Shown here one piece after another: positions 51,771 to 61,000 of a stretch of DNA of 64,000 nt. Positions within the stretch are counted from its first letter, which is position 1, and each line of letters begins with the position of its first letter. Source of the DNA: Streptomyces sp. R33 (GTDB taxonomy: Bacteria; Actinomycetota; Actinomycetes; Streptomycetales; Streptomycetaceae); contig NZ_CP165728.1 of NCBI RefSeq assembly GCF_041200175.1, positions 62,001 through 126,000 on the forward strand, written 5' to 3'. The notes beneath the pieces were generated by a model. The model saw nothing but the letters and a program-made list of their open reading frames with translations, did not search any database and had not been told where the DNA came from. Made by a program: the position numbers and the translations under genes.

Positions 51771-53354
51771 ATGATCCTTCAGGGAAAGCGGGTCGCCCTG
51801 CCCTCGGCGCCCGTCGTCCACAAGCAGTTCGAGGCGAACGTGGCGGCGGCGCCCGACGCCGTCGCCGTCTTCTGGGCCGGCCAGGAGCTGACGTACGCAG
51901 AGCTGGACGTGAAGGCGAATCGTTTCGCCCATTTCCTCGCCGAGCGCGGACACGGCCGCGGTGCGAAGGTCGGCGTCTGTCTCGACTACTCGATCGACAT
52001 GCTCGTGGCCATCCTCGGCACGCTGAAGGCGGGCGCGGCCTACGTGCCGTTCGACCCGGCCTACCCGGCGGCGCGGCTCCAGCTGCTGCTGGGCCAGGTG
52101 CCCGACCTCGCCCTGATCGTCGCCTCCCCGGCCACGGCCGACATGGTCGAGTCGGCGGACGTCGACGTCATCGACCTCGAGCAGCTCGCCGACGGCCTGG
52201 CGGCCCTCCCGGCGACCGCCCCCGAGGTCACCGTCACGGGCGACGACATCTGCTACGCGGTCTTCACGTCCGGCTCGACCGGTACGCCGAAGCTGACCGC
52301 GGTGCGGCACGAGGGCTGGTTCAACCTGATGAACTGGCTGAAGCTCGAGTACGGCCTGCACAGCGGGTCGAACCACCTGGTCGTCAGCGCCTTCGGGTTC
52401 GACCTCTCCCAGCGCAGCCTGATGACGCCGCTGTTCGTCGGCGCCACCCAGAACCTGATGGCGACCCGCAACTTCGACGCCATGATGGCCTACCGCCTGC
52501 TCCGTGAGCGCGACGTGCGCGTGGTGCACTGCGCCTCCAGCACGCTGTACCTGCTGGTGGACTGGGAGACCGCACGCGGCGGCGACGTCCTCAGCCGGCT
52601 CGACTACGTGCTCTTCGGCGGCGAGGCCCTGAAGGTGGAGCGGCTCACGGACTGGGCGCGGCGCGAGGGCAACACCTGCACCCTCCTGCACCAGTACGGC
52701 GTCGCCGAGTGCACGGACGTCGCGACCTCGTACGACCTGGCCGCCTACCGGCCCGGCGAGCACGACGTCCCGCCGGTCGGCAAGCCGGCCTACAACACCG
52801 ACATCCACCTCGTCGACGAGGACCTGCGCGGTGTCGCGCCGGGGGAGCAGGGCGAGATCTGCATCGCCGGGGCCAGCGTCGGCGCGGGCTACCTCAACAA
52901 CGGTCCCGAGAACGCCAAGTTCACGACGATCGAGGTCGACGGCGAGCCGCTGCGGGTCTACCGCACGGGCGACCGCGGCCACGTGAACGAGGCCGGCGAG
53001 CTCATCGTCCTCGGCCGGATCGACGCCCAGGTGAAGGTGCGCGGCATGCGCATCGACCCCACCGACATCGAGCGCGCGCTCGCCCGGCTGGCCGGGGTCC
53101 GCGAGGCCGCCGTGGCCATCACGTACACCGACGCCGGCGAGGCCGAGCTGATCGCGTTCATCGTCCCGGTGGCGGACGCCCCCGCCGACGACGACCTGCG
53201 CACCGGCCTCCTGGAGACGCTGCCGCGGAACATGGTGCCGGCCAAATTCGTGAACGTCCCGCTGCTTCCGCTCAGCCCGCACGGGAAAGTCGACCGCGTC
53301 GCGCTGGTCGATGCATACCGGAAGCAGTTCGCCGACAGCGGCATTGCCGCATAG
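51771..53354 (+). CDS. Free-standing NRPS adenylation domain
   Basis: 527 aa, A domain only. Core motifs are FTSGSTGTPKL (about residue 166, with the usual final Gly replaced by Leu), SAFGFDLSQRS, LLHQYGVAECTDVA, YRTGDRGHVNEAGE and the catalytic Lys in SPHGKVDR. It activates an amino acid and loads a carrier in trans, most likely the free PCP that follows. I cannot name the amino acid. ATG 51771 has GGAG upstream. Confidence 0.92.
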   Translation: MILQGKRVALPSAPVVHKQFEANVAAAPDAVAVFWAGQELTYAELDVKANRFAHFLAERGHGRGAKVGVCLDYSIDMLVAILGTLKAGAAYVPFDPAYPAARLQLLLGQVPDLALIVASPATADMVESADVDVIDLEQLADGLAALPATAPEVTVTGDDICYAVFTSGSTGTPKLTAVRHEGWFNLMNWLKLEYGLHSGSNHLVVSAFGFDLSQRSLMTPLFVGATQNLMATRNFDAMMAYRLLRERDVRVVHCASSTLYLLVDWETARGGDVLSRLDYVLFGGEALKVERLTDWARREGNTCTLLHQYGVAECTDVATSYDLAAYRPGEHDVPPVGKPAYNTDIHLVDEDLRGVAPGEQGEICIAGASVGAGYLNNGPENAKFTTIEVDGEPLRVYRTGDRGHVNEAGELIVLGRIDAQVKVRGMRIDPTDIERALARLAGVREAAVAITYTDAGEAELIAFIVPVADAPADDDLRTGLLETLPRNMVPAKFVNVPLLPLSPHGKVDRVALVDAYRKQFADSGIAA

Positions 53355-53389
53355 TCGGCGGACTTTTGATGACAACCGAGAGGGCTGTG

Positions 53390-53620
53390 ATGATCGCCGA
53401 CAGCGTGCGCGCCATTTGGTGCCGGGAACTCCAGCAGGACGACATATCGGTCGACGACGATTTCTTCGCCCTGGGCGGCCAGTCTTTGATCATGGTCAGG
53501 ATTCAGGGTGCTTTCATGGACGAGTTGGGCGTCGAGGTCCCGATGGACCAGATGTTCCTCAACTCGACGGTGGCGTCGATCTCTGCGTACATCGAATCGC
53601 TGGGTGCCCCGACCCGGTAA
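53390..53620 (+). CDS. Free-standing peptidyl carrier protein
   Basis: About 76 aa. ISVDDDFFALGGQSLIMVRIQG contains the phosphopantetheine Ser. ATG 53390 follows GAGAGGG; an alternative ATG at 53369 adds seven residues but has a poorer ribosome site. Partner of the free A domain and the FAD enzyme after it, as in pathways that oxidise a carrier-bound amino acid. Confidence 0.9.
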   Translation: MIADSVRAIWCRELQQDDISVDDDFFALGGQSLIMVRIQGAFMDELGVEVPMDQMFLNSTVASISAYIESLGAPTR

Positions 53621-53634
53621 ATCCAGGCGTGGTT

Positions 53635-53676
53635 GATGCCCTGCCGTGTCTCGCCGGCGAGACACGGCACGGCATC
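53635..53676 (+). terminator. Long hairpin terminator after the PCP
   Basis: TGCCGTGTCTCGCC / GGCGAGACACGGCA form a perfect 14-bp arm pair, extended by GATGCC / GGCATC across one C-C mismatch. An AT-rich stretch with possible promoter sequence (53700-53740) follows, so the FAD gene likely has its own promoter. Confidence 0.85.
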
Positions 53677-53852
53677 GGCATGTATTTACCGCGCTGGTTC
53701 TATTATCCCGCTAGTTCATATCGGCTAGCATCGCATTCATGCTCGGCAGCGGTTATTCGGTCCGCTGCGCCGATAGCGCGCTCAATCACAAGGGATTTCC
53801 GGTTGCTGCCGCGTTGGGCCAAAAACTACCTGGTAAGAGAGGCGGAGGCGCC

Positions 53853-55040
53853 ATGTACGACGTGATTGTCATCGGTGCCCGTTGTGCGGGCTCGCCGACG
53901 GCCATGCTATTCGCGCAGCAGGGTTATCGAGTGCTGCTCCTGGAGAAAGCGCGATTCCCTCAGGACACGCTGTCCTCGCACTACCTGCACATGCAGGGCG
54001 TGGCCCTGATGAACCGGTGGGGACTGCTCGACAAGCTCCGTGACGCGGGCTGCCGGCCGATCACCAAGCAGGTCTACGAGGGCCCCGGCGTCCGCATCGA
54101 GGGCTTCTCCCTGCCGATGGACGGCCTGACGGAGACGTACGCCCCGCGGCGCTTCGTGCTCGACCCGATCCTCGCGGAAGGCGCCGTCGAGGCCGGCGTC
54201 GAGTTCCAGGAGGGCTGCGCCGTCAACGACCTGCTGTTCGAGGACGGCCGGGTCGTCGGCGTGCGGTACACCACGCCCGGCGGCGCGGAGGCGACGGAGC
54301 GGGCCCGCCTGGTCGTCGGCGCGGACGGCATGCGCTCGCTGGTGGCCCGCAAGGTCGGCGCGGAGAACGTCATCGAGCACCCGCGGCTGACCTGCACCTA
54401 CTACAGCTACTGGGCCGGGGTTCCCTCGGACTTCGAGCTGTACGAGCAGCCGGGCCGCTGGATCGGCGTGCTGCCGACCAACAACGACCTCACGCTCCTC
54501 ATGGCCTACTTCCCGCAGGCGGACTTCGGCGCGGTCCGCAAGGCGGTCGAACCCGCCTACCTCGACGCCTTCCGCACGACGGCGCCCGAGCTGTGGGAGC
54601 GCATGCAGTCGGGCGAGCGCGTGGAGCAGCTGTACGGCACGGGCCACCAGGACAACTACTTCCGCAAGGCCTACGGGCCCGGGTGGGCGCTGGTCGGCGA
54701 CGCGGTGAACCACAAGGACTCCATCACCGCCCGCGGCATCACCGAGGCCTTCGTCCAGGCCCAGAACCTCACCGACTTCATCGGCGACGGCCTGCACGAC
54801 GACGACAAGCTCAAGTCCGCGCTGCGGCGCTACGAGAACGAGCTGAGCAACGAGGCCCTCAACCACTACCAGGGCGCGCTCAACGTCGCCGAGCTCAAGC
54901 CCGAGGGCCGGGTCGACATGCTGCGGAAGCTGGTCGGCCACCAGGAGCACATCGACCGGTACTTCTCGACGCTGTCGGGGGCGTGCTCCATCGACGACTT
55001 CTACAACGACGAACTTCTGACCCTGCTCGACCAGAGCTGA
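53853..55040 (+). CDS. FAD-dependent oxygenase/oxidoreductase acting near the A-PCP pair
   Basis: 395 aa flavoprotein of the geranylgeranyl-reductase/halogenase-like superfamily. FAD fold YDVIVIGARCAGSPTAMLFA, GADGMRSLVARKVG and the GWALVGDAVNHKDSITARGI motif. No halogenase WxWxIP motif is seen. ATG 53853 follows GAGGCGGAG. By position it probably hydroxylates or dehydrogenates the amino acid on the free PCP. Confidence 0.85.
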   Translation: MYDVIVIGARCAGSPTAMLFAQQGYRVLLLEKARFPQDTLSSHYLHMQGVALMNRWGLLDKLRDAGCRPITKQVYEGPGVRIEGFSLPMDGLTETYAPRRFVLDPILAEGAVEAGVEFQEGCAVNDLLFEDGRVVGVRYTTPGGAEATERARLVVGADGMRSLVARKVGAENVIEHPRLTCTYYSYWAGVPSDFELYEQPGRWIGVLPTNNDLTLLMAYFPQADFGAVRKAVEPAYLDAFRTTAPELWERMQSGERVEQLYGTGHQDNYFRKAYGPGWALVGDAVNHKDSITARGITEAFVQAQNLTDFIGDGLHDDDKLKSALRRYENELSNEALNHYQGALNVAELKPEGRVDMLRKLVGHQEHIDRYFSTLSGACSIDDFYNDELLTLLDQS

Positions 55041-55080
55041 GTGACGACTTGCTCCCTGGTTCCGCCGATTTGGAGAAACA

Positions 55081-58000
55081 ATGATCCCGTTGTCGTTCGC
55101 GCAGCGTCGGCTGTGGTTCGTGGACCGGTTCGAAGGCCCTTCGCCGACCTACAACGGCGCTTTCGCCCTGCGGCTGACCGGTGAGCTGAACGTGGGTGCG
55201 CTGGAGACGGCGCTCCGCGATGTCATCGACCGGCACGAAGTCCTCCGTACGGTGATCGTCGAGGGCGACGACGGCATCCCGCACCAGGAGGTGCTGGCGT
55301 CCGGCCACAAGCCGTTCGAACTGCCGCTCGTCGAGGTGGCGGAGGAGGAGCGGGCGGCTGCCGTCGGCGCGGCCGCCGTCGAGACCTTCGACCTCGCCAC
55401 CGACGTGCCGATCCGCGCCACGCTGGTGCGGACCGGCGCGCTCGACCACACCCTGGTCCTCGTGGTGCACCACATCGCCCTGGACGGGGAGTCCCTCGGG
55501 CCGCTGCTCCGCGACCTCACCACGGCGTACTCGGCCCGCAAGGAGGGCGACGCCCCCGTGTGGGAGCCGCTCCCGGTGCAGTACGCGGACTACACGCTGT
55601 GGCAGCAGGACATGCTCGGCGACGAGTCCGACCCGGACAGCCTGGCGGCCCGGCAGCTGGAGTACTGGCGCGAGGCCCTGGCCGACATGGCGCAGCCGCT
55701 GGCCCTGCCGACGGACCGCCCGCGCCCCAAGATGACGAGCCCCCGCGGCGACCTGGTCAAGTTCCCGATCGAGCCCGACCTGCTGCGCGCCGTGGAGAAG
55801 GTGGCCGCGGAACAGGACACCACGGTGTCCATGGTCATGCAGTCGGCGCTGGCGGTGCTCCTGCACCACCTCGGCTGCGGTGACGACGTGCCCCTCGGTG
55901 CGCCGATCGCCGGCCGCACCGACGAGGAGCTGCGCGACCTCGTCGGGTTCTTCGTCAACACCTGGGTGCTGCGCGTCGACCTCTCCGGCAACCCGACCTT
56001 CCTCGAGCTGCTCCAGCGGGTGCGCGACCGGGCCCTGGCCGCGTACGACAACCAGGACATGCCGTTCGAGCGCCTGGTGGAGCTGCTCAACCCGGACCGG
56101 TCCACCGCCTACCACCCGTTCTTCCAGGTGATGCTCGCCTGGCAGGAGCCCCTGGGGGACCTGGAGTTCGCCGGCCTCGGTGTCGAGTCCGAGACGCTCG
56201 AGACCGGAACGGCCAAGTTCGACCTGTTCTTCAACATGATCCCGGACGGCGCCGGCGGGGCCGGAGTCCGTCTGGAGTACGCCACCGACCTGTTCGAGCG
56301 GGCGACGGTCGAGCTCCTCGGGGACCGTTTCGTGCGCGTGCTGGGCCGGCTCGTGGCCGACTCGGAGCGCGCCATCGGCGGCATCGACGTGCTCGACGCG
56401 GCCGAGCGGGACCTTCTGCTCGTCGAGTTCAACGACAACGACGACGCCACGGCGGCGTCCGAGCTGACGGTCCCGGAGCTCTTCGAGAGCCAGGCGGCCA
56501 GGACCCCGGACGCCCCGGCGATCCTGTGCGACGGCCGGACGCTGACCTACCGGGAGCTCGACGAGCGGGCGAACGCCGTCGCGTGGGAGCTCGTCCGGCG
56601 CGGTGCCGGGCCGGACGACCTGGTGGTCCTGGCACTGCCGCGTACCGAAGACCTGGTCGTCGGCCTGCTCGGCATCCTCAAGTCCGGTGCCGGCTACGTG
56701 CCGATGGACCCGCAGTACCTCGCCGGACGCGCGGAGACCGTGCTGTCCGAGGCACGCCCGCGCTTCGTGGTCACCGACACCGCGACGGGGCGGGAACTGC
56801 CGCAGAACGACATGTCGAGCATCAACCTCGACCTCCGCGCCGAATGGGACGCGCCCCGAGGGGCCCTGGACAACACCGGCCGCATCTCGCCGCTGGGCCC
56901 CGACAACCTGGCGTACGTGATGTACACCTCCGGCTCCACGGGCAAGCCGAAGGGCGCGGCGATCACCCACCGCAGCGTCGTCAACGGCGTGCAGGAGCTG
57001 GTGCGCGTCATCGACGCGCCGGCCGGCTGGAAGATGCTCGCCGGCACCTCGGTGAACTTCGACGTCTCGGTCTTCGAGCTGCTGACCACCCTGTCCACCG
57101 GCGGCACCGCCGAGGTCGTGCCGAACGCGCTGGCGCTCGCCGAGCGCGACGGCTGGGACGGCCACGTCATCAGCGGCGTCCCCTCGGTGCTCGGCGAGCT
57201 CGTCGGTCACCTGCACAAGGCGACCGACGTGCGCACGGTCGTCCTCGCGGGCGACGTGCTCCCGGCCCGCCTGGTGCGCCAGGTCCGCGAGGCCCTGCCC
57301 GACGTGCAGATCGTGAACTCCTACGGGCAGAGCGAGAGCTTCTACGCCACCACCTTCTCCCTCGCGGCGAGCGAGGAGTGGGCGGAGAGCGACGTCGCGC
57401 CCATCGGCACCCCGCTGGGGAACATGCGCGCCTACGTGCTGGGCCCGGGCCTCGCCCCGGTGCCGCAGGGCGTCATCGGCGAGCTGTACGTGGTCGGCAC
57501 CTGCCTCGGCCGCGGCTACCACGACCGCCCGGGCCTGACCGCCGAGCGCTACGTGGCGAACCCGTTCGCCGCCGGCGAGCGGATGTACCGTACGGGCGAC
57601 CTCGCCCGCTGGAACGCCCGCGGCCAGCTGGAATGCGTCGGCCGCGGTGACGGCCAGGTCAAGGTGCGCGGCTTCCGCATCGAGACCGCCGAGGTGGAAG
57701 CGGCGATCACGCAGCACCCCGGTATCAGCGAGGCCGTGGTGATCGGCCGCGAGGTGGGTTCGGCCGGGCGCCGGCTCGTCGCCTACGTGGTGCACACCGG
57801 CGAGGGGGCCGTCGGCGACGACGGCGCCGGCGGTATCGGCGACGTGGACGTGCAGGCCGGAGCCTCGGCCGCCGAGCTGCGCAAGTTCGTCGCGGCACGG
57901 CTGCCCGACTACATGGTGCCGTCGGCCTTCGTGGCCGTCAGCCAGCTCCCGCTCGGCGCGACCGGCAAGCTGGACCGCTCTGCGCTGCCCGAGCCGGAGT

Positions 58001-61000
58001 TCCTGGGCGAGGCCTACCGGGAGCCGCGCACCGAGGCCGAGAAGATCATCACCGCCGCGTACGCGGACGTGCTCGGCGTGGACCGGGTCGGCATCGACGA
58101 CGACTTCTTCGCCGTGGGCGGCGACAGCCTGCGCTCGATCCAGGTCGTGGCCCGCGCCCGGGCCCGGGGCCTGGAGCTGACCACGCGGGAGATCTTCGAG
58201 TGCCGCACTGCGGAGCGGCTGGCCGAGGTGGCCTCCGACCGCAAGGACCGGGTGCCGGTGCTCGCGGAGCTCGACGGCGGCGGCGTCGGCGAGCTGGCGC
58301 TGCAGCCGGTGGCGCAGCACGTGTTCGAGCACGGCGGCGGGATCAACCGTTTCGCCATGTCGATCGTGCTCGAGCTGCCCACGGGCATCGACGAGAGCGG
58401 ACTGGCCGCCACGCTGGACGCCGTGCTCGACCGGCACGACCTCCTGCGCGCGCAGCTGGTGCGCGGCGGCGAGCCCTCCCTCGTCGTCCGTCCGCAGGGC
58501 GCGGTGCGCGCGGCGGACCTGATCCGCCGCGTGCCCGTCGCCGGCGGGTGGGACGACCCCGCCGCCCTGGAGGCGGCGAAGGCGGAGGTGGACGCCGCGG
58601 CCGGCCGGCTCGACCCGGAGGCCGGCACCATGGCCGACTTCGTCTGGTTCACCGCGGACTCGGGTGCGGGCAGGCTGCTCGTGGTGCTGCACCACCTGGT
58701 GGTGGACGGCGTCTCCTGGCGCATCCTCATGTCCGACTTCGCCGAGGCCTGGCAGCAGGTCAAGTCCGGCAAGGCGCCGGAGCTTCCCGAGGTCGGCACC
58801 TCGGCCCGCCGCTGGGCGGCGGCGCTGGAGTCCGAGGCCCTCTCCCCGGAGCGGGAAGAGGAGCTGGACTACTGGCGCGACATGCTCGAGTCGCCCAACC
58901 TTCCGCTGGGCGAGCGGGCGTTCGACCCCGCCGTGGACGTCATGTCCACCCTCGAGACCGTGCGCGTGCAGCTGCCCGCCGAGGTCACCGAGGCGGTGCT
59001 GACCAAGCTTCCCGCCGCGTTCAAGGGCACCGGCACCGACGTGCTGCTCGCCGCGCTCGCCCTCGCGGTGAACCGCTGGCGCGGTGACGACCGTTCGACC
59101 CTGGTCCGCCTGGAAGGACACGGGCGCGAGGAAGAGGTCGTCCCCGGAGCGGACCTCTCCCGGACCGTCGGATGGTTCACCAGCATGTACCCGGCCCGGG
59201 TCGACGTGCAGGGCGTGGACCTGGCCGACGTGCTCGCGGGCGGCTCCGCCGCCGGCAAGGCGATCAAGCTGGTCAAGGAGCAGCTGCGCGGTGTCCCGGA
59301 CAAGGGACTGGGCTACGGCCTCCTGCGCTGGCTGAACCCGGAGACCGCCCCGCAGCTCGAGGACTACGCGGCGCCGCAGATCGGCTTCAACTACCTCGGC
59401 CGGATCTCCGACGCCGACGTGCCCGAGCACCTGCGCGCCGAGGGATGGGTACCGGCGGACTGGTCCGCCCAGCTGATCCCGATGCCCGACCCGGACCTGC
59501 CCGCGCTGTCCGCGCTCGAGGTCAACTCGGTCGTCACGGACACCGCCGACGGCGCCCGGCTCCAGGCCGTCTTCATGTTCCCCACCGGGGTGCTCTCCCG
59601 CGAGCGGACCGCCGAACTGGCCGAGCTGTGGGTCGAGGTGCTGCACGGCATGGCCGCGCACGCCGCACGCCCGCAGATCGGCGGGCTCACGCCCTCGGAC
59701 GCCCCGCTGGTCTCGGTGAAGCAGCACGAGATCGACGAGTGGGAGGAGCGCTACGGCCGGCTCGTCCAGGTGTGGCCGCAGGGCCCGGGCCAGTCCGGCA
59801 TCCAGTTCCAGGCGGCGCTCGCCGACGGCACCTTCGACGTCTACCACATGCAGTTCCTGCTGCACCTGACCGGGCACGTGGACCCGGCGCGCATGCGGGC
59901 GGCCGGGCAGGCGCTCCTCGAGCGGTACCCGAACCTGCGCTCCGCGTTCGTGTCCGGAGCCGACGGCGATCCGGTCCAGGTCGTGGCGGAGCACGTCGCC
60001 ATCCCCTGGCAGCACATCGACCTGACCGGCCTCGACGAGGCCGCACAGGAAGCCGCGGTCGACAAGGCCCTCGCCGACGACCGGGCCGACCAGCTCGACC
60101 CCACCCGCCCGCCGCTGATCCGGCTGGCCCTGCTCACCTGCGGGCCGCAGAAGGCGAAGCTCATCATCACGGCGCACCACACCCTGTTCGACGGGTGGTC
60201 GTCGCCGCTGGTGATCAAGGACCTCGTCCGGCTGTACGGCGGCACCGAGGACCTCGCCCCGGTCCGCAGCTACGGCGACTACCTGGGCTGGCTGTCCCGG
60301 CAGGACCGGGACGCATCGGCCGCCCGGTGGAAGGACGAGCTCGCCGAGTTCGACCAGCCGACCCTCCTGGCCGCGGACCTTCCCGAGAAGGGCGAGGCCT
60401 CCCGCCTCGGCCGCGTCGAGGTCCCGCTGTCGATCGACAAGGGCCGGGAGCTCGCCCGGCGTGCCGCGGAACTCGGCGTCACGCTGAACACGCTGCTCCA
60501 GGGCGCGTGGGCGGTCCTGCTCTCGAAGCTGACCGGCCAGGACGACGTCGTGTTCGGTGCGGCCGTCAACGGCCGCCCGGCGGACCTGGTCGGTTCGGAC
60601 GAGATGGTCGGCCTGTTCATCAACACCCTGCCGACCAGGGTGCGCTGCCGACCGGGCCAGACCGTCGGCGAGGTCATCGCCGATCTGCAGGACCGGCAGA
60701 TCTCACTGCTCGACCACCACTACTACGGCCTGGCCGACATCCAGCGCGGCGTCGGACTGCCCGCCCTGTTCGACACGATCGTGGTGTTCGAGAACTACCC
60801 GATCGACCGCGAGGGCATCGTCGAGGCGAACGACTCGGCAGGCTTCACCATCGACGCGATCCGGCCGTTCGCCGGCTCGCACTACCCGCTCACCCTCAAC
60901 TCCTCCGACCCGTACCTGCGGCTCTCCCTCGACTACCAGACCAACCTCTTCGAGCGCGACGCGGCCGAGGAGATCGCCGCCCGGCTCGTTCGGGTGCTGG

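Noticed and set aside
54895..60180. 1761-codon open frame on the - strand
   Set aside because: Antisense shadow of the FAD and NRPS genes in very GC-rich DNA; low-complexity composition with no recognisable domain.
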